This document shows positions 40,816 to 50,797 of a stretch of DNA of 64,000 nt, piece by piece. The stretch is from NCBI GenBank assembly GCA_018136815.1, contig CM030938.1, positions 1,958,202 to 2,022,201 of the forward strand, in the 5' to 3' direction. Below the pieces are notes generated by a model. It saw only the letters and a list, made by a program, of their open reading frames with translations, searched no databases and was not told the DNA's origin. Both the position numbers and the translations under genes were made by a program. The stretch is from Isochrysis galbana. Taxonomy: Eukaryota > Haptophyta > Isochrysidales > Isochrysidaceae. Numbering within the stretch: the first letter of the stretch is position 1; every line of letters begins with the position of its first letter.

Positions 40816-43800
40816 ATGACTGCGCGAGGCGGAGAAGCGATCCGATGCGTGGTGCGGATTGCGCGGAGCGAGCTTGGGTACGCCGACGCGACGGAGGGCG
40901 GATCCGTCTTCATCGCGGGCAATGCGCTCGAGCTCGTCCCTCCCGACAAGGCGGAAGGTGCGCCGCGCCGCGCCACACCACGCCTTAGGCACAGCCCAAC
41001 GCCGGCTGAGCTTCTCGTGCTCCCCTTCTCGCGCTCCGTAGGTGAGCGGCATACGCTCTCGAGGATCTTTGATCCACACGCTTCCGATCAAGACGTCTGG
41101 GAGTCCGAGGGCAAGCCGATGATTGATTCGGTCGTCGCGGGCGAAAATGTCTCCATGGTGCTGGCGGGGCACATGCGCTCTGGCCGTGATGCCCTTTTTG
41201 GAGCAATGGCCTCGCTCTCGATGGAGGAGCTGTTCGAGGCAATGCACTTGCGGCAGAAGAACATGAACAATGCTGCCGCTATTGACCCAACTAGTGACGG
41301 CGCGGGCGGGATCGACTTCACCGTCATTGTGCGCTACGTTTCCGTCACGCCAGGCGATCCGAACAACATGACCGACCTGTTGTCCACTGGTTCTTCGAGC
41401 GTGCACTGTACGGTCGACCCCGCTGCGCCCATCGGCGTGCAGCTCCGCGGGGTCACGCAGCACGTGATTTCCAGCCAATCCGAGCTGAATGAGGCGCTCA
41501 AGACGGCGCGCTCCCGCCTGCGCGCGCACCGGCCTCCCGCGCCCTCCTCGGTTCTTCTCGTCGAGCTGCGACAGGGTCGCAAGGGGAGCAAGTACGCGCG
41601 AAACGCCGTCGCCAAGGAGGGCGGCGCTGACGCGGCGGCCGCGGGGCTAGCGGACCTAATTTCTACGCTTATGATTTTCGACATTGAGGCGGGCGCGCTC
41701 GGCGATCCGCTGAGCAATGGGCTTCGGCAGCTCCTCTCCGGACCGAACTCTGCTTCGGCCAATTTCGTTGGGCCAACCCTCCTCCTCCGGGACTCCATCG
41801 GCGGTAACACGCGCACGCTGCTGCTCGGAACGTTGCGACCGGCGGATCACCCTGAATCAGAGGCCACCCTCCGGCTGGTTGCGGGAGGCGCCGGATTCAG
41901 CAACTTTCCCTTGATCAACGATCGGCGAACACGCGGGCTGCTTGCACATCATCGGTGGGTCTCATCCCAACTGCAGGAGCAGCTGTCCATAGCGGAGGGA
42001 CGGCTGCAGCATGGCGTTGACCAGCTGCAGGAAGACCGGAAGGCGCTACCCAATCAGTTGCACGGTGCCACGGCGCGTCTGCAGGGGCTGGTCGATCAGT
42101 TGCAGCGTGATGCGGCGGGCAGAAAGGGAGAGCGCGAGAAGCTCATGGCGGAGCTGCTCGAATTGCGCGCGGGCTTCAACGCGGCGAACGGCGAGCTCAT
42201 CACTCTGAAGGTGCGCGCTACTGCCATAAGATTGGAAGGCACCTGCCGGTCGTTTCTTTCGGGCTGGCACGGCCACCTGCTCTCGCTCCCGCCTGGCCAA
42301 ACCCCTACGTGCGCGCACCCTTGTCTTTGCCCATCCTACACCACAGGAAGAGCTCATCGCTGAGAAGAAGGAGAAGGTTGCCCTCTCTCGCGAGCTTATT
42401 GAGACGCAGCTCGCCAACAACGAGGAGGCGAGCGCGCGTACGGAGCGCATGTTCAAGCTCGAGAGCGAGGCCATCGCAGCCACCGACGTATTGAAACAGC
42501 TTCAGGAGAAGGCCGTCGAAACGGAGACGGAACTGGAGCGCTTACGCGAGGCACTCGCCAAGGCGACAACAAGCGCTGAGACGAGCGCGCTAGAAGCCGC
42601 CGAGCTGCGCGCCCAGGCGACGAGCCTTCGCTCCGAGGCCCTCGAAGCCCGCGAGCGGGAGGACGAGTTGTCGCTGGAGCTCCTCAACCAGAGTAATGCG
42701 CGTGCAGCCGCCGAGGCTAACGCCGCGGATTTGGAGGCGAGGCTCGCTGCGCAGGAGAACGAGACAGTAGCTCAGCGTTCGCGCGCCGAGGCGAGCATCG
42801 CCGAGGCCGAATCGGCGCGGGCTGAGGCGCTCGAGCTCGCCGAGGAGGTGTCGCAGCTGAAGCTTTCGATTGAGAAGCAGGCGCTCGCCTTGCAGAAGGA
42901 TCGTCTGGCGCTTCAGCGGTCCGCGGTGGAGACGGCTGAGGCCCAGCTCTCGCGCGTGCAGGAGGCGGAGGCTCGGGCTGAAGCGGTAGGGCGCGCTCGA
43001 GCCGAGGCCGAAAGGCAACGAGACGACGGCGCGCTTCGCGCAAGTACTGAGCTCGGGGAGATGCGTGAGGTCGAGGCGGCTCTGAGGCAACAGCTTAGCG
43101 AGCATGCAGCACAAGTCGAGGCCTTGCAACGACACATCGACCTGATCGGCAAGGCAAAGGAGGAGGGCACCGTGAGCGATGAGGACCGGGAGGCGGCCTT
43201 GGAGAAGGTGCGCAAGCTTAAGTCCAAAGAGGTTAAGGAGGCACTCGCGGAGCGCGGATTTCCCGTGCCCGAGAAAGGCAAGAGGGACCAGCTTCTACGT
43301 ACCCTCGAGGAGGCAGTTCTCGCCGACCTCGAGGCTACGGCGAAGAGGCGTGCCGAAGAGGCGGAGGCCGTGGCGGCAACGAGCGGCGGTGGCACGAAAC
43401 AAGCCCTCATGGACGAGCTGATGGCCTACGAGCGGCGTGTCAACGCTACGCTTGAGGTGAACCGCGGGTTGGTGGAGGCGTACTGGCGGCTACGAGCCAT
43501 TGCAGGAGAGGATAATCTGCCATCACATGCTGAAGTGCTAGGCGAAGTCTCCGTTGACCGCGCCACTGGCCGGCGGGCGGTGATGACGGAGCTCGAGAAG
43601 ATGCTTGCGCGGGAGAAGGAGGCAGCAGCGTTACAGGTTAAAAAGGCACAGAAGCAAGCCACCGAAGCGCAAGCAGCGCTGATCAAACAGGCGCGCGAGA
43701 CTCAGGATATGCTGAAACGCCAGCAAGCATCGATCCAAGAGGCCGTGCAAAGCCGGGAACAGGAGGCGGCCGAGCACGAGGCCAAGATGAAAGCGGCCGA

Positions 43801-44446
43801 GGAGGCAACAAAAGCGTCGAGCGCGCGCATCGCTGAGCTCGAGGCACGCGTCACGGAGTTAACCGAGCAGCTCGTGGAGACGAACCAGTACGATGAGAAG
43901 AAGATGCTCAAGGAGCTGGTCGAAAGCAATGGGACGGATGAGTTGGAGCTCGAGTCGTACAAGAAGGCGGTGAAGAAGCTGGAGGAGGAAAAGGCGGCGT
44001 TGGCCGCACGGCTAGAAGAGGCGGACACCATGGCTGCACCGCCATTCGCAACCAAGCCCGGTGAGTATGAGGCAGTCATCGCAGAGCGCAATGCGCAGCT
44101 ACGCGAGCTCAAATGGAAAGTGGCCGAGCACACCCAATCAGAGGCGGCTCTCGAACGCGAGCGCACCGAAATGAAACGACGAGCCTTTGCCGCGGAAGAC
44201 CAGCTCGCAGAATTGCAGCGCTACCTCTCCGTCAATATCGCTAGATACCAAAAGGAAATTTTACGCCTCCGAGAAATGCTCAAGGCGAAAGGGGTTTCAG
44301 CGTCGGGGGCGCCGCTAGGAAATGGGGCTGAAGGGGGCGATATTCGTGGCGAACCTGGCGCACTCAGAGGCGAAGCTGGGCTGCTGCCGCGCGAAGGGCG
44401 CTTGCTACCCAAGGACCAAAGCTTGCTGCCGACCACTGGCAGGTGA
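40816..44446 (+). CDS. Kinesin-like protein with degenerate motor, coiled coil and SAP-like motif (two exons)
   Basis: Exon 1 is 40816..42210, the intron 42211..42346 (136 bp, GT-AG), exon 2 42347..44446, giving 1164 residues. Residues about 8-370 follow the kinesin motor order: RIFDPHASDQDVWESEGKPM, IDSVVAGENVSMVLAGHMRS, a switch-II-like LLVELRQGRKGSK at 247-259 (for DLAGSER), then RDSIGGNTRTLLLGTLRPAD and NFPLINDR. The P-loop (normally GQTGSGKT) reads AGHMRSGRDA at 117-126, so the nucleotide-binding Lys and Thr are lost. Residues about 380-1110 form a heptad-rich coiled coil, interrupted at 756-789 by a SAP-like segment (LKSKEVKEALAERGFPVPEK). The tail is Gly/Leu-rich. It is a probable non-motile microtubule-binding or structural protein, perhaps axonemal or mitotic. 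Confidence 0.8.
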
Positions 44447-44699
44447 CACGTTGCTGACACGTGTCGCAAGGCCAAGGGCGTGGGGCGCACGACGGGCAAA
44501 CGAGCGCAAGAGCCGCAAGTTCTCATGGCTACAAACCGCTGGCGTGCACCCAGCCACGACGCATTGCGCATTCGCGCCCCTGCGCGATTACTAGCTACTG
44601 CCATGGGCGTCCAAGGTCTAGGGCTAGCGCGCGCGCACTACGTCGCATAGCCTTGGCGCTTGCTAGTTCTGACCCATCCTACGATATACGATATCTCTC

Positions 44700-45692
44700 G
44701 TGCCATCCCAGATGCCCCGTCAGGTCTCAGGTCATCAGGTCTTGGCGACCTGATACTTGATATCAGGTGATATCTAGACCTGATATCCGGTGGTCCAACA
44801 CTAATATTTTAATATTCTAATGAGCGATTCTAAGATCAGGCACCGCATTTGAGGAAATGGACTACGTCTAGAAGCGGAGAGGAGTTCGTGCGGAAGCGGA
44901 GGGGAGAGCCCCCCCCCCCAGCGGCCGCCACCCCGCGGGACCCCCCCCCCCGCGCGCACCCGCCTCTGCCGCTCCGCCGACAGGCGCACCCGCCCCGCAC
45001 CCCCCCCCCCCCCTCCGGCCCGCCACTGCCGCCGCCGTTCCCGCCCGCTCCGCCGCCAGCGCATCCCCTCCTCCTACCTCTGCTCGCGCCCCACCGCCGT
45101 CCCCTGCGCAGCCGCCCTCCTCGCTGGCTCACCCGCCTCACTGCCAGCCTCGCTGCTGCGCTTGCGCCTGCCCCAGCGCCACCCCGCCTCCCCCACCTCA
45201 ACACCAGTCGCTCTCCCCCCGGCAAGCAGCGTCGCCGCCACCGCCAGCCTCGCCTCCACCCAGCCTCGCAGCCACCAGCCTCGCCTCCACCAGCCTCGCC
45301 TCCACCAGCCTCACCGCCACCAGCCTCGCCGCCACCAGCCTCGCCGCCGCCAGCCTCGCCGCCACCAGCCTCGTTACCACCAGCCTCGTTACCACCAGCC
45401 TCGTTACCACCAGCCTCGCCTCCACCAGCCTCGCCTCCACCAGCCTCGCCTCCACCAGCCTCGCCGCCACCCGCCACCAGCCTCGCCTCCACCCAGCCTC
45501 GCAGCCCATCATCCATCATCACTGAGAGGCATGGCCGCTCGCTCGGCGTTCGGGTCGGTGAGTGCCCGCCCGTTAACTGACGAGAATTTTATTTATTCTA
45601 AAGCTAGTAGTAATAATATCAGTCTGATATCAGGTCTAGTAGGTCTGATAATAACCTGATATCAGAGCCTCACGGGGCATCCGGGCGTGCCA
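44700..45692. mobile_element. Candidate TIR element carrying a minisatellite
   Basis: Ends at 44706-44724 and 45668-45686 are inverted repeats (TCCCAGATGCCCCGTCAGG against GCCCGGATGCCCCGTGAGG; 3-4 mismatches) with a GATATC-rich subterminal zone on each side. The direct repeat GTGCCA at 44700-44705 and 45687-45692 may be a 6-bp target duplication. There is no transposase; the interior is C-rich and includes the 15-bp minisatellite. It is probably non-autonomous. Confidence 0.5.
45245..45490. repeat. 15-bp minisatellite (CCACCAGCCTCGCCT)n
   Basis: About 16 tandem copies of a 15-bp unit with variants (GCCACCAGCCTCGCC, TACCACCAGCCTCGT). All frames stay open because the unit is a multiple of three, so the translated Pro-Ala-Ser-Pro or Glu-Ala-Gly-Gly repeats should not be taken as a gene without transcript support. 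Confidence 0.9.
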
Positions 45693-45860
45693 TGTGCATG
45701 TTTACTGGATTCGAAACTATTCTATGCGATATCGAAATCTTCTATAGCTACGGCTGACAGCTGAGCACAGACGTTCCTAAAATACAGCCAACCGCCCCAA
45801 CATCATGCTCTCGCCAGTCCCCAGTCGGCACGCATGCGGCTACGATGGTGCTAGGCGCGC

Positions 45861-45929
45861 GTGATGTCGTCTCCACTCGCAAGGATGACGATGTAGTCGT
45901 CTTTCTCCTCGCTAGCATCATACCATCAC
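45861..45929 (-). promoter_or_regulatory. SECIS-like element of the selenoprotein peroxiredoxin
   Basis: Lies 120 nt past the peroxiredoxin stop on the same strand. Hand fold, 5'-3': helix I GTGATG (45929-45924) pairs with CATCAC (45866-45861). A short internal loop leads to the quartet side TATGA (45922-45918, with TGA 45920-45918). Helix II is TGCTAGCGAGGA (45917-45906) with TCCTTGCGAGTG (45885-45874), one mismatch. The quartet partner GA is at 45873-45872. The apical loop starts G-AAA (45905-45902), giving the unpaired AA about 13 nt after the TGA. A mini-helix GACGA/TCGTC inside the loop makes it a type-II form. All core SECIS features are present. The fold was done by eye. Confidence 0.75.
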
Positions 45930-46048
45930 AGGCACACAAGCACATCGGCACGGCCCACACCATTTGTGGATGGCAGCTTGGCAACACGGCCAATGTGGCC
46001 CAAACCTCGTCAAAGCCGGCTGCGCGCGATGCTAGAGTCAGCAATCGT

Positions 46049-46648
46049 TCAGCACCCCTTGATGAGCGTGAGCATGTTCTCAACGCAGGTGCACTCAGGG
46101 AAGGCATCGCCAGCCGGATCAGCCTCGCCATTTGGGCCGGGGCCCTCGGCAACCTGGAACACCTTGACCACGCCATCAACCAAATAGGTGGCAGTCCGCT
46201 TGCAGCGCATGGTGTGCCAGCCAAGAGCCTTGTTGGGCCCAGCACCTTTTTCTCCGGCGCCGGCCGTCTTGTTGGTCGGACCGGTCAGAACAATGCCCAT
46301 CGCTTGCGTGAGCTCAGCGTCGGTGTCGGCGAGGAACTCAATCAGGTCAGAGCCCGCAAGGCCCATTTCCTTCTTCCATGCCGTCATGACCGCGCCGTCG
46401 TTGACGCAGACAATCCAGACGCCGTCGATCCCTGCCTCCTCGAGGCGGCCGTCAATCTCGGCAGCCTTGAGGCCAGGGACCTGGCACGTGGATCAGGTGG
46501 GCGTGAACGCACCCGGAAGGGTGACGAGCAGATGCTTGCCCTTGCCGACAAAGGCTGACATTGGCTGGGGCGCGTCGGGCGTGTTGCCCGCGAAACCTTT
46601 GTGCACGACGGCATTGAGGCCAGGGAGCGGCTTCCCCACTTCAACCAT
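46049..46648 (-). CDS. Selenocysteine-containing peroxiredoxin (PRX5/AHP1-like), TGA recoded as Sec
   Basis: Starts MVEVGKPLPGLNAVVHKGF at 46648. Codon 52 (46495..46493) is TGA, in the exact place of the peroxidatic cysteine: LPGAFTPT-U-STCQVPGL, where the family has GAFTP-x-C. The frame continues through VWIVCVNDGAVMTAWKKEMG, LADTDAELTQAMGI and KRTATYLVDGVVKVFQVAEG to the stop TGA at 46049, giving 199 residues. The enzyme reduces H2O2 and organic hydroperoxides, and the Sec would be the attacking residue. Possible resolving cysteines are Cys55 and the C-terminal ECTC and KGC cysteines. No exon break or other frame damage is present. The SECIS-like hairpin downstream supports recoding over a pseudogene. 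A 5' non-coding or leader exon is possible because CTTTCCAG precedes the start. Confidence 0.85.
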
Positions 46649-46749
46649 CTCGCAGCGAGCGAGCAGAAAGACCTGGAAAGCAGGGTGGGCATCATGTATG
46701 CACGAGAGCCCGCTGGCTGCCCGGCCTTGATCTCACGAGGTCGGGAGAC

Positions 46750-47280
46750 GCAGCTGGTGCCACACGCACGGCTGCTTTAGGAAGCAAGAGAGTAGGGTGT
46801 GGAGAGCGTAGGACGGGGAGTGAGGGCGTGATGCGGTATGTGCCTGTGTGTGTGTGCTCGCGCGCGCGTGCGTGCGCGTGGAGGACGGCGAGCGGGCGGC
46901 GGCGGGGGATGGGTGGGTGGGTGGGTGGGTGGGTGGGGTTGCCACCTCACCTCTCTTTCTCCGGGCGGTGAAGCGGCGGCGAAGGGCCGGCGGCGGGGCG
47001 GAAGAAGGGGGTGGGGGGGAGGGGGGAGGGGGGGGATATTGGGGGCGAGGGGGGGGGGGGGGGGAGGGAGGGGAGGGAGAGGGAGGGGAGGTGTTAGAGT
47101 TTTTCTGGTTGTGAGAACAATTACTAACGGGAGGGGAGGGAGAGGGAGAGGGAGGGAGAGGGAGAGGGAGGGGAGGGGAGGGGGAAGAGGGAGACGTCCC
47201 CGCTCTGTGCGTCTCGAAGTCTCCTCGAAACGCGTGTCCCCCCATCCAGAGAAGCGGATCGGGGCGCCTACGGACTACGC
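46750..47280. repeat. Low-complexity G-rich tract: (GGGT)n, (GGGGA)n, poly(G)
   Basis: GTGTGT/GCGCGT at 46845-46875, GGGT repeats at 46910-46935, and GGGGGA/GGGAGA tracts at 47005-47185. Minus-strand Pro/Ser-rich and plus-strand Gly-rich frames here are compositional. Confidence 0.85.
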
Positions 47281-47369
47281 CTAGCTAGCCTTTTTTATAT
47301 GAAAAAACCCAGAGCTGTGGGGGATGGGGCTGTGAACAAACCTCTGAAGAGTCTGGACAAGGGGGGGGG

Positions 47370-47580
47370 GGGGGCTCGAGCGTTCTGTGTCGCATTCGTC
47401 GTAGATGATGCGATTTCCAGGTTCTTATTTCCAGGTCCTCCGCCGTGCGGCCACACGGTGAAGCTCAGGCATACCTAGGTTGGTAGGGTTCGTCCCTAGC
47501 GATCTAGAATTCGAATTCGAGTTCTCGTTTCGTTCAGTCTAGCCTGTTTGTCAGGTCGTCAGGTCTAGATTTCAGGTTTC
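47370..47580 (-). repeat. R2 internal fragment
   Basis: Reverse complement of 39260-39425: GATGCGATTTCCAGG, CGTGCGGCCACACGGTGAAG, TAGGGTTCGTCCCTAGCGAT, AACTCGAATTC-type palindromic EcoRI-like block, CCTGTTTGTCAGGTC. It is a detached piece of the R2 family. Confidence 0.65.
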
Positions 47581-47689
47581 CTCCTTTCGGCTTTCGGGCA
47601 ATCTCGACCCAAAGGAGCCGGGTCGCCTGTCGCTCGCAGCGCGCTTGTCTCAGGCTCTCGGGGTACCTTGAGGGGGCTTATTTAGCTTC

Positions 47690-48225
47690 TTGCTGTGAAA
47701 CACAGGAACAGTGTTTTTTTTCGGAGGCCAAAAACAGTGCTTTTCACTGTTTTTCAAACGCCCTCCATTTATGCCACTGTTTTTTTAGAGTGGGGCTGTG
47801 GGGCTGGGGCTGGGGGCCGCCCGTGCGCGGCGCGCGCGAGCGCGGCGTGCGCGCGTGCGCGCAGGACCAGGCGCGCTCGAGCGCGGGGTGCGCGCGGGAC
47901 AGCGGCCACCACCACCACACCACCACGCGCGCGGATCGCGACGCGTGCGTGGGCTTGGGGTTGTGAACACCGATAGCGGCTCGCCATCGGCCGAGGGGAG
48001 GAGAGGGGGCAGCGGCGGCGGCGGCCTACGTATGCGTAGGACGCAGGACGCGGAGGAGCGAGGAGCGGAGGCGGAGGCGTTCCGCGCGGGGGGGAAAGGC
48101 CCCCTTGCGGTATATGTGGCCCCACTGTTTTTCGCACTGTTTTTTACTGTTTTTTTTCGATTCCCAAAAACAGCTGTTTTTAATGTTTTTCTAGCCCTCA
48201 CCCGCTGTTTTTCACAGCTAGGGGC
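47690..48225. other. Segment bounded by ACTGTTTTT-motif clusters and short inverted ends
   Basis: Left (47690-47790) and right (48115-48225) clusters contain at least nine copies of CACTGTTTTT or its complement. They share the module TTTTTTTTCG-(6)-CCAAAAACAG. The ends read GCTGTGAAAcac (left) and the complement of gtTTTTCACAGC (right), a short terminal inverted repeat. The GC-rich interior has no convincing gene. It may be a small hAT-like element, but no target duplication was found. Confidence 0.4.
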
Positions 48226-48228
48226 TGT

Positions 48229-49365
48229 CGCATCCGCGATCGACTTCCGACCTTAGGCGTCTTCGAGCCTAGTCGTTCTTGTTGCCGCGGAGTTTTACTC
48301 GTAATTTGTAGAATTCTTCATTCGTAACTCGCCCCTCGCTCCTTGCCGTTGCGCCCCTTTGTGGCCTGTCTCGTTCCTGTTTCGCTCCTTTGCACCTTGG
48401 GCCTTGCTCGGCCTTTGGTCCCTCCTTGCTGTCGTTCCCCCGCGCTCGCTCTCGCCCTCGTCGTAGGTGTTCGTCGCTGCGGACTTTTCCCCCGCGCGAA
48501 GCCTACCCTCTCGCCCCTTTCGGTTTACGCACGTAGATTCCCTCCTTACTTTCTACCTACTCGTTCGCGGTAACCGCCGTTCGCCGTCGGCTCTTCCGTC
48601 GCATCGTCGCTCTCTTGTCGGCTTTCTCTTCCTTGTTTCCTTCCTTCTGTGTCTTCCCCGCCCAAGTGGGGAAAGATACGTTAGTGTGGAGGAATGTTGG
48701 GTGAGAGTCGAGTGCGTGCGTGTCTCGGATTGTTGTCGGACTAGTCGGGTTGGTACCCTATCGGCCTCTGTCGCCCTCGTCCCTCGCCCCAGTCGCTCCT
48801 CGCTCCCTCGTTCTCGCTCTCACTCTCGCTCCGTCGTAACAAGCAATCTTACAACACCAATCCAATCCACTCACGCACCCACCCACACCCGCTGTCCGCC
48901 ATGTCCGCTCCGTCCTCGCGCTCGCCCTCGCCAATGCCCGCCATCCATCTTCCAACCATGGAAGATGGTCAGCCCGTTCAACCCGCCAAGGCCCAAAAGG
49001 CCGTGCCTTCCGCCGCCTACCTTCCGTCCCATCCGGTTCCTCCTGTCCCATCCATAACCTCCAGTCCGTCAGGTGAAGAATCTGAGTCGTCGCGTCCCGC
49101 GCCGGACCCGCCACAGGAGCTCCAGAGCCCCAAATCCACAGAGTCGGGCCCGCTACCCGCTCTGCTTCCCACCGATGCCGAACCCCTCGTCCACTCGCAC
49201 GCCGAGGCCGCAGCCACCGCTCCCCCGGACCCTTCCGAGCTCGGCGCCGCGCCTCCATCCTCGCCCCCGTCGCCCTCCGGTGCAGTGAGGAGCGGGCCAA
49301 TGCCCGCTCCCACTGAAACCTTGCCCGCTTTGTTTGGCTTTCCCGCACTACCCGCCCCCGCCTGA
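48229..49365 (+). mobile_element. R3 repeat with short gag-like ORF
   Basis: The first 560 bp match 22921-23482 and share the same start. The block leads to ATG at 48901 and a 154-codon Pro/Ser/Ala-rich frame (MSAPSSRSPSPMPAIHLPTM...). An overlapping frame continues PPPPEDEGGAPPPPSDSEGR, as if a frameshift had cut a longer N-terminal region of a retroelement ORF1. No endonuclease or RT follows. A 5'-end fragment of a LINE-like element is the best guess. Confidence 0.5.
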
Positions 49366-49527
49366 AGACGAGGGCGGTGCCCCACCCCCACCCTCCGACT
49401 CAGAGGGTCGCGGTTGCTTGATAATTTGCTTGGTTTGGGTGAATGATTCTGGTGTGTTCGTGGGTCGGTGTATCCTGTTGTTCTCAGCATCATCGTTGTC
49501 CGTCGTTGTTCGCTGCGTCGCTGCACT

Positions 49528-49869
49528 CTAGCAGCCTAGGCTAGCCTTACTAAAGCCCTCAAGGTCACCGGCCTTGTGACCATACGCGCTCAGGCTACCG
49601 ATGACGAGTACGGCCATTTGAAACGGCGCAGGCGTACCGCAACCACTCGCGCCGGGCGCCGCTTCGATTGCCTCGAGCTGTCGCTCGATTGCAAGAGAGG
49701 CCGCGGCGGTCAGCCTGTCCTCAGGGTCGCAGACGCGCCGGCCACTCGTCAGGTTGCACGGTGTCTGCGGCTCGCCCGCCACCCCGGCGCAGAGCAGCAG
49801 TAGCTGTGCGAGCCGCACGAAGCCCATCGGCGGCCCCGGGAGCGCCGCCGCCTCCCTCTCTCCGCCCAT
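49528..49869 (-). pseudogene. TPM-domain protein, first exon only
   Basis: Minus-strand start MGGEREAAALPGPPMGFVRL; a signal-peptide-like segment MGFVRLAQLLLLCAGVAG is followed by VCDPEDRLTAAASLAIERQL and FQMAVLVIGSLS. This is the opening of the TPM phosphatase fold (PDPxxxL, then a helix, then the xxxAVVxVxSL strand). A good donor (TTTA-GTAAGG) occurs at GDLEGF-S; beyond it the frame stops at 49528. No downstream exon with the rest of the domain was recognised towards 46.7 kb, where R3 and other repeats lie. It is either a gene broken by insertion or one with a very long intron. Confidence 0.5.
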
Positions 49870-49951
49870 CACGCTGTCGTCCGCCGAGGAAATGAGACAT
49901 CGGAACCAGAGTGTAACTCTAGGAGTGTTCTGGTGACAATACTCTGTATTT

Positions 49952-50065
49952 GTCCTCTCTCTCTCTCTCCCTCCCTCTCTTCTCTCTCTCTCTTCTCTTG
50001 TCACCTATGTTCTCTCTCTTCCTCTCTCCTCTCCCTTCTCTGTCTTCCCTTCTCTCCCTCCTGCT
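49952..50065. repeat. CT-rich microsatellite
   Basis: CTCTCTCT/CCCTCT repeats upstream of the TPM-like exon, resembling the CT tracts near other starts in the window. Confidence 0.85.
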
Positions 50066-50461
50066 CCCTTCTACTCTAACCTCTACTCCCGGCATGCTGC
50101 CACGGCGAAGACGAGACCACGACCGCGTCTTCACCTCGGATCGACCGGTTATGGACTAACTGTCAGAGTTTTCTTGTTGTCCTAGTTTAATCCTAGTGCT
50201 GAGGGACCATCCCTCAACGGCAACGGAGCCCCTACCCCGCGATGGGGGTGTGCGCGGTTGGTGCATCCATACCCACGGCCCGCGCCCGACGTCTCCCAGT
50301 ACCTCCTCCTCCTCCTCCTCCCTCCCCACCCCCCATGTCCATGTCCCATGTTCATACACTGGCTGCTGGCGGATAAAAATCCACCGCTCCATCTACACAT
50401 CTACACCTCGCACTCGCACTCGCACCACTGCCAACATTACCTACCGTGCATAGCGGGCTAA

Positions 50462-50640
50462 TAATTATTTTGAGGTATCTATTGTTCGGGGCGTGCAGCC
50501 CCATTTTTTCGCGGTGGGCTTCGAGGCCAAGGCGCGGCACTAGTATCTGATATTCAGCCGTTTCGTTTTTATGAAACGGCTCACGAGCCCAAATTCCAAA
50601 TTCAAATTTAGAGATCGCATAGCTCATGCGCATGCACGCC
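50462..50640 (-). mobile_element. H-type LINE coding-tail fragment
   Basis: Minus-strand translation gives FGIWAREPFHKNETAEYQIL, then LGLEAHREKMGLHAPNNRYL and KIIISPLCTV, similar to H (RERLGLHAPSTKHLRKMITP). It is a short relic of the C-terminal coding end; no flanking duplication was seen. Confidence 0.6.
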
Positions 50641-50797
50641 CTCGATGTAACAACACCGCAACCCCTCCTGAACGTGCTGCCGGTTGGCAAGTGCCTGCTC
50701 ATTGCCATTCCAAGTGCAACCACCGAGACAGCAATCAATGATGCGTTTAGCAACATTCCACCACGGCGCGCCCTCTATGTCTCCGACAAATAACAAA

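Noticed and set aside
44849-45580. 243-codon Pro/Ala/Ser-rich frame
   Set aside because: Produced by a 15-bp minisatellite, open in all frames; no conserved domain.
45713-45800. Alternative SECIS folds further downstream, including the TGATG near 45805
   Set aside because: No matching GA partner or adequate helix II could be drawn; the hairpin at 45861-45929 satisfies all core positions.
46493-46495. TGA inside the peroxiredoxin frame read as a disabling stop (pseudogene)
   Set aside because: It replaces exactly the peroxidatic residue, the frame is otherwise clean on both sides, and a SECIS-like structure lies downstream. Recoding is the better explanation, though not proven.
49334-49531. 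65-codon frame after the R3 ORF as an independent gene
   Set aside because: Best read as a frameshifted continuation of the same Pro/Glu-rich ORF1-like region.
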